Below, in pieces: positions 1 to 8,575 of a DNA stretch of 64,000 nucleotides. Within the stretch, counting starts at the first letter, position 1. The number at the start of each line of letters is the position of its first letter. Origin of the DNA: Neocallimastix lanati (nom. inval.) (lineage: Eukaryota; Neocallimastigomycota; Neocallimastigomycetes; Neocallimastigales; Neocallimastigaceae); assembly GCA_016946835.1 (NCBI GenBank), contig JACVTC010000008.1:910001-974000 (forward strand). Reading direction: 5' to 3'. The notes beneath the pieces were generated by a model. The model searched no databases and had not been told where the DNA came from. It saw only the letters and a list, made by a program, of their open reading frames with translations. The position numbers were made by a program, and so were the translations under genes.

Positions 1-240
1 TCTTTTAGTAATAGAGTTAATTTTCATCCTCCTATTAAAAATAAGTTAGAACAAAAAGTTAATATTAAACCTAAAGAAGATAATGACATAGAGGAATTAA
101 CAAGAAAAATGAGAAGTTTAACAATAAAGGCTTGTTATTTCTGTAAAGAACCAGGTCATTATCAAAACAATTGCCCAAAGTTGAGAGCAATTGTTGAGAA
201 AAATAGGAAGGAAATTAGAAACAATAAACGTTTAAATTGA
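1..240 (+). CDS. gag: Gag C-terminus, Ty3-like element 1 (cut by window edge)
   Basis: An open frame runs from the first base to a TGA at 238-240 and gives about 79 residues of a retrotransposon capsid/nucleocapsid protein. A single CCHC zinc knuckle (Cys-x2-Cys-x4-His-x4-Cys) lies at 133-174, followed by a basic tail, which is the usual nucleocapsid end that binds element RNA during packaging. The same knuckle and tail close the Gag proteins of elements 2, 3 and 4 in this window. The start, leader and 5' LTR lie to the left of the window. The Pol frame begins one base back (-1) at the last sense codons, so Pol is expected as a frameshift product. Confidence 0.9.
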   Translation, partial: SFSNRVNFHPPIKNKLEQKVNIKPKEDNDIEELTRKMRSLTIKACYFCKEPGHYQNNCPKLRAIVEKNRKEIRNNKRLN

Positions 241-263
241 GTAATGGGATAAGAAGCTCTCCC
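231..263 (+). promoter_or_regulatory. -1 ribosomal frameshift signal, element 1
   Basis: Slippery heptamer T TTA AAT (231-237) forms the last two sense codons of Gag, directly before the TGA stop. An 8-nt spacer is followed by GGGA (246-249), which can pair with TCCC (260-263); the fifth pair seen in the sister copies is a T/C mismatch here. Slipping back by one base enters the open Pol frame at 237. The same arrangement and spacing recur in elements 2, 3 and 4. Confidence 0.8.
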
Positions 264-3200
264 ATACTTAATAAAGCAGCTTCACTTAAATATCAAAAAG
301 AAATTAAAAATTCTCGTCTTTCTAATATTGAAGAAACTCCTGCTAATAAAAGGGTGGTTAATAAAAAGAAAGTTGATTATTTAGTAGGAGCATCTAAACG
401 TAAAATTTATGATGTTAATAATGATGAAGGTAGTGCAGAGAAAAGGATTCATAAGTCGTTGAAGGAGAATCCTAAACCTATAATAACTCCTGCATTACGA
501 AAACAGAAAGAACGAGAAGTAAAAGAAAATAATATAAGTAATAAAATTGTTAAACAAATTAAACCATCTATTCTAGCTCAACCACGAATTGAAAAAGAAA
601 AAGAGATTGAAAGACAAATTCGTGATAATGAAAGAGCTAGTAATAGTAATACTAATTATAGTAATAATCATAGAAATGATAATAGTAATGATAATATTAA
701 TAATAATTCATTAGTGAATGATGAAGTTATTATAAATAATGTAAATAATGATAAAAGAAAGAATAAAAATTTAATGAAAGAAAATAATGATAATAAAAAA
801 AGTATTGTGAAGGAGAATAATAAAGTAATTGATTTAACAAAGGTGTTAATTAGTAAAGATAAAGATACTCAAAAAGAAAATAAAAGTTCTAGAGTATCTA
901 GGAAAATTAAGATGCAATCGGGGGAAGAGGAATATGATATTCTTAAAGATTTAAATTCTGCCCATTGCAATATTACTTTTGGACAGTTATTGGATGCTGC
1001 TCCAAAATTAAGATATAAGGTGTCACAGGGTATTAAATTGGATAGGGACCAATCTAATATCTCTGGGGTGTTGGATAATGTGTCAGCCACGACTGTGGTC
1101 GTTAATAACATAGACCACACTTATAAAAGTAAAGGTAACGAACCATGTGAAGAGGATATTGCCATGGTTGATGTTACAGTTGAAGGTGTTTCGGGGAAGG
1201 CTTTAATTGATTCATGTAGTAATTTAAGTATAATTACTCAACAATTTTTAGATAAGCTTCCGTCCGAATATGAACCTATTGATATTAGTCGTGGCAGAAT
1301 TAGGTTGGCAACTAAGAATGATGATTACTCGGAAGGTTATATCATTCGGGTGCCAGTAAAGATTAATAATCTTGTATTAATGGTTAATTGTAGAATAGTA
1401 GAAAAGGAGGATCCTTTTTACGATATTCTAATTAACTTAAAAACCCAAATTGATTATAATTTGTTTATCCACCCCATTTTATATAGTTTGTGTCAAATTA
1501 CTCCTGAGGGAGTAATTGACGTTATTGCACCTATTAATAATGATTATGAAGATGAAGAAAAGTTGTTGTGTATGATTAAGGCTTTGGATGAGGATTCCAA
1601 AAAGAATGATTTAAAGAAAATTGAAGGATTATCCCCAAAGCAATATATTCATCATGAAATTTTCCTAAATACTTTAAACGAAAAATATAAAGATGAAATA
1701 ATTAAAATTCTGGAGGAGAACTTAGAAATAGTTGCTACTTCTTCAGAAGAATTAACACCTTCTGATCTTCCTCCACATAAGATTAATTTAATTCCTGGTG
1801 CGAAACCAGTTAAGCAAAGGTGCTATAGATTAGTTAAATTTAAGTCGGATATACTTAAGGAGGAATTAATTAAATTAATTAATAAGAAATTAATTGAACC
1901 TTCTTGTTCCGAATGGTCATCGCCAATAGTGTTAGTACCGAAGAAGAACGGTAAATGGCGATTATGTATTGATTATCGTAAGGTTAATGATTTAACAGTT
2001 AAAGATTCTTATTCATTACCTTACATTGATGAGATATTTGATAGTTTAGATGGGGCACAGATTTTTACAACAATGGATCTTTACTCTGGTTATCATCAAA
2101 TTTTGATGGATGAGGAAAGTGTAGAAATTACCACCTTCACCACAAAATTTGGTAACTACCAATTCAAGGTTATGCCTTTTGGTTTAACCGGAGCCCCAGC
2201 TACATTTCAAAGGGAAATGAATAGGATTCTTTTCCCATTTATAGGAAAGTTTGTTTTTAACTTTATAGATGATATTTTAATATACTCTAAGAGTATAGAA
2301 GAACATATAAGCCACATTAGGCAAGTGTTGGAAGTATTTCGCCAACACAAATTAAAAATTAACATTGAAAAATGTGCCTTTATGCAGACTGAAGTAGAAG
2401 TCTTAGGTCATAAGGCATCAGTGAAAGGTTTAAGTCCCCAGGATAGCAAAATTAAGGCTATCAAGGAGTGGGTAGCACCTGTTGATGTTCATGAATTACG
2501 ATCTTTTCTTGGAGCAGTAGGATATTATAGAAACTATATTGATAAATATGCCCAAATCTCTGCTCCTTTATGTAAATTATTAAGAAAGAATGTTAAATAT
2601 AAATGGAATAATGAACATCAACAAAGTTTTGATCTGTTAAAAGAAAAGTTAATAAATGCTCCAATTTTAAAATATCCAAGTTTTAATCAAAGGTTTATAA
2701 TTAGAACGGATGCTTCCTATGAAGGTATTGGAGGAGTATTACTCCAAGAAGATTTAGAAACCAAAAAGGAACATCCAGTTCATTATATAAGTAGAAGTTT
2801 AAGTAAAGCCGAGAAAAATTATGGCATTACTGACTTGGAAGGAGCTGCATTAATTTATTGTATTACTAAGTTGAAATCTTATATATTAGGAAATCCTAAT
2901 AAAACAGTAGTAATAACAGATCATAAACCTTTAATCAGTTTCTTTAAAAATAAGGAACCTAATAATGCTAGGCAAGCAAGGTGGTGCTTAACTGTTAGTA
3001 CCCTTGGTGTTGAAATTCAATATCAAATGGGTAAGAAAAATGTGTTAGCCGATGCATTATCTAGGATGAAGAAAAGAGATGATTCTGTGGTATTGGCAAC
3101 TAAGTTAACTTCAAAGGAAGAAGAAGAGTTGCTTTCTAAAACTATTAAAGACTTTATAAATGAAAAATTTGTTACGATAGATGGTGAAGATTACTTTGTT

Positions 3201-4286
3201 GATGGTAATGACTATCGTAAATTAATTACTGATCAAACGGAAAGAGTAAAACTTATTTTAGAAGCCCATAAGATAGGTCATGAGGGATATTATAAGACTT
3301 ATCAAAGGCTTCGTAAAAGTTTTTATTGGAATAATATGGTGATGGATATTAAAAGAGTGGTGCAAAGTTGTGACAAGTGTCAGTTGAATAGGTCACAACC
3401 ATATCCAGAACCTACAGAAAATATTCCAACTAAAGTAGAAGGTCCTTTTATACATTTGGGTTTAGATATTATTGGACCTTTGATTAAAACGAAGAATAAT
3501 AATCAATATATTATGGTTGTGGTGGATTACTTCACCAAATGGGTTGAAGCAGAACCCACGGAAAATATAACATCACAGGATGTGATTAAGTTCTTAATTA
3601 ATGTGTTTGCTCGTCATGGTGTTCCACAGGTAATAACAACTGACAATGGTGTTCAGTTCACCTCGGACATGACGAAAATATTTTTAGATCTCTATGATGT
3701 ATATGTGAAGTTTATTTCCACATATCATCCAGAAAGTAATGGACTTACGGAAAACCGTAATAAAGAGATCGGAAAGTTATTGAGGTTGTTGGGTTCTAAG
3801 AATAAGGATTGGGATGAAGTTTTACCATCCGCCTTATGGGCTCTTAGAACTACCAAAAATAAGGTAACAAAACATTCAAGTTTTGAGTTGGTTTATGGTA
3901 GGGAAGATCAGCAGCCTTTTGATATTGCTGCTAGACCTACCAAGGATATTAATAAGTCATCGGATGAAGTGTTGTTAGAAAAATTTATAAATCATTACCG
4001 ATGGACTTTAGAAGCAGCCGAAAATGTTAAAAATGCAAATAAGTATTGGGCTGCTAGAAGAGAGGAAAAGAATAGTTTGAATGAAGGAAAAAGAATTAGG
4101 GAAGGTGATTTAGTTCTAGTTAGAAATTTTTCAAGAACTAAACTAGAACCTTATTTTGTTGGTCCTCTTAAAGTTATAAAAAAACAATTTAATACGGTTA
4201 CCTTGGCTGATCCAAATTCTGGAATTCAAATGAATAGGAATGTTCATTTGAAGAATATAGTCAAGTATAACTCAGCTTCGATGTAG
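237..4286 (+). CDS. pol: Pol polyprotein, Ty3-like element 1 (protease-RT-RNase H-integrase)
   Basis: 1349 codons, intact, entered by -1 frameshift; there is no ATG at the start and the first codon after slipping is TTG at 237. After a basic Asn-rich linker (about residues 1-240) come a retropepsin-like protease with active-site D325-S-C-S instead of D[ST]G, a Ty3-type reverse transcriptase whose catalytic motif is F-I-D678-D679 instead of YxDD, RNase H beginning at D825, an HHCC zinc finger (H1011, H1015, C1045, C1048) and a D1077, D1136, E1172 integrase core (D-x35-E spacing). The C-terminus ends with a short SH3-like tail and has no chromodomain. It makes and integrates element cDNA from a virus-like particle. 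The only missing parts are outside the window. Confidence in the Ty3/gypsy assignment is very high; the clade is not recognised. Confidence 0.95.
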   Translation: MSNGIRSSPILNKAASLKYQKEIKNSRLSNIEETPANKRVVNKKKVDYLVGASKRKIYDVNNDEGSAEKRIHKSLKENPKPIITPALRKQKEREVKENNISNKIVKQIKPSILAQPRIEKEKEIERQIRDNERASNSNTNYSNNHRNDNSNDNINNNSLVNDEVIINNVNNDKRKNKNLMKENNDNKKSIVKENNKVIDLTKVLISKDKDTQKENKSSRVSRKIKMQSGEEEYDILKDLNSAHCNITFGQLLDAAPKLRYKVSQGIKLDRDQSNISGVLDNVSATTVVVNNIDHTYKSKGNEPCEEDIAMVDVTVEGVSGKALIDSCSNLSIITQQFLDKLPSEYEPIDISRGRIRLATKNDDYSEGYIIRVPVKINNLVLMVNCRIVEKEDPFYDILINLKTQIDYNLFIHPILYSLCQITPEGVIDVIAPINNDYEDEEKLLCMIKALDEDSKKNDLKKIEGLSPKQYIHHEIFLNTLNEKYKDEIIKILEENLEIVATSSEELTPSDLPPHKINLIPGAKPVKQRCYRLVKFKSDILKEELIKLINKKLIEPSCSEWSSPIVLVPKKNGKWRLCIDYRKVNDLTVKDSYSLPYIDEIFDSLDGAQIFTTMDLYSGYHQILMDEESVEITTFTTKFGNYQFKVMPFGLTGAPATFQREMNRILFPFIGKFVFNFIDDILIYSKSIEEHISHIRQVLEVFRQHKLKINIEKCAFMQTEVEVLGHKASVKGLSPQDSKIKAIKEWVAPVDVHELRSFLGAVGYYRNYIDKYAQISAPLCKLLRKNVKYKWNNEHQQSFDLLKEKLINAPILKYPSFNQRFIIRTDASYEGIGGVLLQEDLETKKEHPVHYISRSLSKAEKNYGITDLEGAALIYCITKLKSYILGNPNKTVVITDHKPLISFFKNKEPNNARQARWCLTVSTLGVEIQYQMGKKNVLADALSRMKKRDDSVVLATKLTSKEEEELLSKTIKDFINEKFVTIDGEDYFVDGNDYRKLITDQTERVKLILEAHKIGHEGYYKTYQRLRKSFYWNNMVMDIKRVVQSCDKCQLNRSQPYPEPTENIPTKVEGPFIHLGLDIIGPLIKTKNNNQYIMVVVDYFTKWVEAEPTENITSQDVIKFLINVFARHGVPQVITTDNGVQFTSDMTKIFLDLYDVYVKFISTYHPESNGLTENRNKEIGKLLRLLGSKNKDWDEVLPSALWALRTTKNKVTKHSSFELVYGREDQQPFDIAARPTKDINKSSDEVLLEKFINHYRWTLEAAENVKNANKYWAARREEKNSLNEGKRIREGDLVLVRNFSRTKLEPYFVGPLKVIKKQFNTVTLADPNSGIQMNRNVHLKNIVKYNSASM

Positions 4287-4296
4287 CTTGAGTTTT

Positions 4297-4309
4297 AGAG
4301 GGGGCATCA
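4297..4309 (+). other. Polypurine tract of element 1
   Basis: AGAGGGGG followed by CATCA abuts the TG that opens the 3' LTR, where plus-strand DNA synthesis would be primed. Element 2 has a related GGGGCATCT at the same place. Confidence 0.7.
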
Positions 4310-5333
4310 TGGTAAAGAATGAATTAATAACCTTTATTTTATTATTAATAATTCTTTACTAAATTGTACTTTCCTATATTCTTCATAACCTAAACCTCAT
4401 TGTAAATTTAATTTATTTTGATATAAATTAATTTTAATTTGTAAATAATGTAAATAAATTTTAATTAATCACTTTATTGTTATATTATTAAATATATGTA
4501 TATATTAAAATACAATTATAAATATTAAAATTATACTTTTAAGATACTAAATTATTAAAACTATTAATTAAATATTATTATAAAAATTATTATAAAATTA
4601 TTAAAATTATTAATTAAATATTATTCTAAAAATTATTATAAATTATTAATATTATAAAATTATTAAAATTATTAAATATTATTATAAAAATTTATATATT
4701 ATAACTATTAAATATTATTATAAAATTATTAAGATTATTAATTAAATTTATTATTAAAAATTATTATTAAAAATTTTTACTTATTATAAAAATTACTATT
4801 TAAATATTATCAAATTTATTAATTAAATATTATAAAAATTTTATTTTATTTTGAAAATAATTACAAGTATTATTTAAAATAATTAAAGATTATTAAATTT
4901 ATTATATTAATCTTTAAAAACAATTTATTTAACTTAAAAATATCAAAGAAAATAGTAAAAACTATTTTCTATATATTTATTTTATAATTATTTTTAATTA
5001 AATTATATTTGAATATTATATTATTATATTTATAAAAATTAAAACAAAAATGAATTATTGATATAAAATTAATTCAATAATTCTATAAAATTACTTAAAT
5101 TATAAACAATTAATTATACTTTAAATTTATAAAAAAATATAAATATTGTAACAATTTCTTAAAAATTAAATATGTGTACTTTAAATAAAAAAAAAAAAAA
5201 ACTTTTATATTAATAAAAAAAATAAATAATTTTTAATAAAGAAAGATTTATTTTTTTTTAAAATCAAAGCAGGGTAATACCCGTCCCCCCCTGCTTGATT
5301 TTAAATATCTAAGTGTCAACCCCGAGTCTACCA
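4310..5333 (+). repeat. 3' LTR of element 1 (LTR family 1)
   Basis: Begins TGGTAAAGAATG and ends GAGTCTACCA. A second copy lies at 29699-30630 and a truncated copy at 33683-33980, which fixes the ends. The interior is A/T runs with many short repeats of ATTATTAAA type. The right end is followed by ATTT and then directly by element 2. Confidence 0.85.
5260..5302 (+). other. Strong stem-loop near the end of LTR 1
   Basis: AAAATCAA plus GCAGG pairs with CCTGC plus TTGATTTT across a C-rich loop, a stem of about 13 bp and the most GC-rich part of the LTR. The copy near 30555-30600 keeps most of the stem. By position it could be an RNA 3'-end or packaging structure; the role is inferred only. Confidence 0.55.
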
Positions 5334-5337
5334 ATTT

Positions 5338-5823
5338 TGATAAGAATGTACTAAATAATGCATTCTTAATTAAATCTACGATTTATTTCTAATACATTAT
5401 GTGTACATTATTATTTTTGTACTTTAATAAATTTTTAAATCCAAAGATCAAAAATTAAATCAAAAATTATATTAAACTTTATATTTTTATATTAAATCTT
5501 ATATTAATAGTAATATTTTTATATATTTAAAACTTATATTAGCAATATTAATAATAAATCTTATTTTTTTTATTTTTATATTAATAATGAAAATTTGTAT
5601 TAATAATATTTTTATATATTGATAATTAAAAATTTATATATTATATTTTAACTTTTATTATAAAATTTTATATCGAAATGTTTTATTTTATATTGAAAAA
5701 TATTTTATTTTATTAAAAACCTTTATATTAGAATAGTATTTTTATTTCTATTTGAATATTTTAACAGATTGTAATAAAAATTATAGCCAATTAAATAAAT
5801 TCTTATTAGTAATATTTTAGATA

Positions 5824-5874
<51 letters not shown>

Positions 5875-6169
5875 TTTTATTAATATTATAAATGTATTTT
5901 ATTTATATTGTTATAATTAAATTTTATATAATTGATTATAAAATTCAATTTAAATTTAATAGTTTTTATAAAAAAAAAAAAAAAATAAATAAAATGTAAT
6001 TTAGTGGCAAGAACAACTTTTATGCCTTGAAAAAAAGTATAAATAGTTGTAAATTTTGCTACCAATTTTTAAAAAATCATCAAATAAATTTATAAATAAA
6101 AATAATAAATAAATAAATAAAATTTGTGTTTCTTACTTTATTTTTATTTAATTCTCTAAAACCTTAACA
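5338..6169 (+). repeat. 5' LTR of element 2 (LTR family 2)
   Basis: Begins TGATAAGAATG and ends CCTTAACA; 832 bp, the same length as the 3' copy at 12572-13403 and differing only by a few substitutions and poly-A length. A TATAAATA box at 6038-6045 sits about 130 bp before the LTR end and is a likely promoter. It is flanked on the left by ATTT, matching ATTT after the 3' LTR, which is a plausible 4-bp target duplication. Solo copies of this LTR lie at 32044-32879 (minus) and 62882-63684. Confidence 0.92.
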
Positions 6170-6178
6170 TTTATATGG

Positions 6179-6192
6179 TGGAGATATCGGGG
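6179..6192 (+). other. Primer-binding site, element 2
   Basis: TGGAGATATCGGGG lies 9 bp after the 5' LTR. The TGG start is what pairing with a tRNA CCA end requires. The identical 14-mer occurs after the 5' LTR of element 4 (49967-49980). The tRNA is not identified. Confidence 0.65.
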
Positions 6193-6390
6193 AATTAAAT
6201 AGAAATAATAGTAAATAACATAGATTTTTTTTAATTTTTTTTTTATTTTATATTGATAAACAAGTAAGTCGTTAATCCTTTGATTAACCTATGGCGCTTG
6301 TTTGATATATATATATAATAAAAAAATTTTTTTTAAATAAGTAAAATTAAGATTCTAAAAAAAAAAAACCAAATCTTGTAAAATTATAAC

Positions 6391-6672
6391 AAGGAGCGGA
6401 TAGAGCTCATACACAGTGTATTTCCAGAAAACAACAAAATATCTATTATTCATAGTAGGTTATTGGATAATAGTTATTTTGGGAATTAATTGGAAAGTAG
6501 ACGAAGGTATTTGGTTACCGACCCGGTAATAATAGTTCAGCCTTCAACGTTTCAACACACGAAGGTGCGGGTACTTTCCAAGCACTGGCGAATAAGGAGC
6601 TTACGTCACCGAAGGCGTAAGATTGTTTTTTTTTATATTTTTTTTATTTTTCTTTGTGCTAGTTATAAGGCA
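6391..6672 (+). ncRNA. Conserved structured leader RNA (copy in element 2)
   Basis: This block is shared with the leader of chromovirus A (17440-17790), although the two elements are from different clades. Shared segments in order: GGAGCGG then TAGAGCTCATA at 6393-6411; a hairpin with invariant loop AGTAGGTTA (stem 6444-6451 with 6465-6472); CTGGCGAATAAGG at 6585-6597; a 6-bp hairpin CTTACG/CGTAAG (6600-6605, 6616-6621) with invariant loop TCACCGAAGG; and TAGTTATAAGGCA near 6659. A long-range stem GGAAAGTA/TACTTTCC (6491 and about 6576) encloses GAAGG/CCTTC and TTACC/GGTAA. The stems differ in sequence between copies but stay paired. I recognise no known RNA family. Confidence 0.7.
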
Positions 6673-7196
6673 CTTTATTATATAAAGTATCAGACTTTGG
6701 CTAACTTCGCCATTTAAATTTTTTTTTATTTTTTTTTATTACTGATACTTTATTTGTTTAATAATTCCTGTAAAAGAATCTTAATTTACTTTGAAAATAT
6801 TGTGTTTTTAGTTAATTTTTATTAGTTAATAAAAATATTATTGAATACTTTTAAAATTTTTTTTATTCCGTACATAGATTATCGGATTAAGTTTATCCTA
6901 CATAGTAATTGGGCTAGTGGGCTCTGAACTGCTATATTTTATATTGAATATAGTAATCGTGGCACACGAGTGGCATGACACCATTAGGTAAGCTGCACGT
7001 CAGACAGTGTGTACTATCAGATTGTACGACAATAAAGATTATTTTTTTGTATTTAATAATTATAATTAATTAATAATTTTATTAGCTATAATAATACAAT
7101 ATTTATCGTTTAAAAAGAAAAATTTTTTGAAAGGTGAAAATAATAAATAAAACTTTGCTTCTAAATTTATTACTACAAATATACTAAATTACAAAA

Positions 7197-7470
7197 TTCA
7201 AGTGGTCGATAAAGATTTCGAGCTTGAAAAATATTCTATTAAGTTGTCGATAAAGATTTCGAACTTAAAATTATTCTATTAAGTTGTCGATAAAGATTTC
7301 GAACTTAAAATTATTCTATTAAGTTGTCGATAAAGATTTCGAACTTAAAATTATTCCATTGAGTTGTCGATAAAGATTTCGAACTTAAAAATTATTCTTA
7401 ATAAAGTAGTCGAAAAGAACCTCGTGCTTTATAATTTCTACTAAGTTGTCGATAAGGATTTCGAGCTTAT
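7197..7470 (+). repeat. Seven tandem hairpins upstream of gag, element 2
   Basis: Unit of about 40 bp: outer stem, GTCGA, loop of 6-8 nt (mostly TAAAGAT), TCGA, outer stem. Outer stems vary together: TTCAAG/CTTGAA, TTAAGT/ACTTAA three times, TTGAGT/ACTTAA with a G-U pair, TAAAG/CTTTA, and TAAG/CTTA. The array ends about 170 bp before the gag ATG. Element 3 has the same kind of array with other stems at 23863-24069. Confidence 0.75.
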
Positions 7471-7643
7471 ATCTATTAAAGAAAGCAAATAAAATTATTA
7501 TTTTCAAAAGTTACTAAAATATATTGTTTTAAAAATTGATTCGATATTAAATTACCTATTAAATTATATTTTTAAAGTTGTATTTCCAAATTTATTCTTA
7601 TTTAATCACCTCATTAATATACAACAAGAAATATTTAAACAAA

Positions 7644-8555
7644 ATGTCCAAGGAAACAACTTTGAGCTTTAAAGAATTGAAAAAAGAATTAAGAGATATT
7701 GTGAAACTTAGCAAGGACAATTTAGATATTAAGTCCTGGGTTACTGAATTAAAACTTTGGATCAAGATACAAGGTATTACAGATCCAGAAACAATATTTA
7801 ATGCTTGTTTACTTACCAGCTCTGGTGAAGTACAACGCGTTATTGAAGATTTGGGAGAAGATAGTGATGATGAAAGTGATGATTCATCAGATGAAGAAGA
7901 AGAAGATGATGAAGAAGAAAATGTTGATGATGATATTAAATTTCCTTCTCTTGGAAAAATTATTTCAAGTCTTGAAAATTTTTACGGTATTAAAGAAGAC
8001 CAAAATTTACTTCTTAAAGAACTTCGTGCAATGCGAATTAAAAGAAACGAAAAGATTAAAGACTTTAATGTAAGATATAGAACTTTGTACACTAAACTTG
8101 ATAAAAAGAGAAGAAAGCGCATTGGTGTACTAGATTATATTGATTCTATTCAAAATAATTATGAAGCCTGGAAGAAATTATCCCTTAAAGATGATATAAG
8201 TATGGAGAAAGCTTTCAAAATTGCCGAGAAAGTAGATAGACTTTCTGTAAGGAACAATAATATTAATATCTATAATGTTAATAATTCCCAGCATAATCAA
8301 AATAATCAAAACAGTACTACTTCAAGACTTTATCCTAAAAGAAGAAACGAAACTTTCCAAACAAGTCAAACAAATAATAAACTGAAACCTCAAGATATTA
8401 TAGAAGAATCAACCCAGAAAATGAGAAATTTATCTGTTAAAACTTGCTTCTTCTGTAAGGAAGAAGGTCATTACTCATACTATTGCCCTCAATTAAATAA
8501 GATTATGGAAAAAAATAAAAAAGAAATATATTCCAAAAAGTCTTTAAACTTCTAA
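7644..8555 (+). CDS. gag: Gag, Ty3-like element 2
   Basis: 303 codons from the ATG at 7644; the frame is open further upstream, but the Gag of element 3 starts with the equivalent Met, so this start is preferred. The N-terminal two thirds form the capsid-type domain, including a conserved region of the form K-E-L-K-K-E-L and a W-x5-L-W-I motif. An acidic Asp/Glu/Ser run (about residues 71-96) lies between two conserved capsid segments. One CCHC zinc knuckle lies near the C-terminus. It assembles the particle and binds element RNA. The frame ends in TAA four bases after the slippery heptamer. It is intact, and with Pol makes this element potentially autonomous. Confidence 0.93.
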   Translation: MSKETTLSFKELKKELRDIVKLSKDNLDIKSWVTELKLWIKIQGITDPETIFNACLLTSSGEVQRVIEDLGEDSDDESDDSSDEEEEDDEEENVDDDIKFPSLGKIISSLENFYGIKEDQNLLLKELRAMRIKRNEKIKDFNVRYRTLYTKLDKKRRKRIGVLDYIDSIQNNYEAWKKLSLKDDISMEKAFKIAEKVDRLSVRNNNINIYNVNNSQHNQNNQNSTTSRLYPKRRNETFQTSQTNNKLKPQDIIEESTQKMRNLSVKTCFFCKEEGHYSYYCPQLNKIMEKNKKEIYSKKSLNF

Positions 8556-8575
8556 ATGGGAGCAGAAGCACTCCC
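8543..8575 (+). promoter_or_regulatory. -1 ribosomal frameshift signal, element 2
   Basis: Slippery heptamer T TTA AAC (8543-8549), the same heptamer coronaviruses use, then exactly 8 nt, then GGGAG (8558-8562) pairing with CTCCC (8571-8575) across an 8-nt loop. Gag ends at TAA 8553-8555 inside the spacer. The -1 frame is open from 8549 to the end of Pol. Confidence 0.85.

Larger units (their letters stand above)
6193..7643 (+). other. Long structured leader of element 2
   Basis: About 1.45 kb lies between primer-binding site and gag, much longer than a typical Ty3 leader and with no credible ORF. Near 6262-6305 nested stems are visible: AACAAG with CTTGTT enclosing GTTAATC with GATTAAC. A shared structured RNA lies at 6391-6672. 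A second GC-richer patch at 6900-7035 contains a CTATATT/AATATAG hairpin. Seven tandem hairpins lie at 7197-7470. The leader may hold packaging, dimerisation and translation signals; that is inference. Confidence 0.6.

Noticed and set aside
6490-6717. 75-codon ORF in the leader of element 2
   Set aside because: It coincides with the structured RNA, lacks an ATG start and has no protein-like composition or homologue in element 3.
7197-7470. Regular repeats that could suggest a CRISPR array
   Set aside because: Units are self-complementary hairpins in a eukaryotic retrotransposon leader, with no unique spacers and no cas genes.
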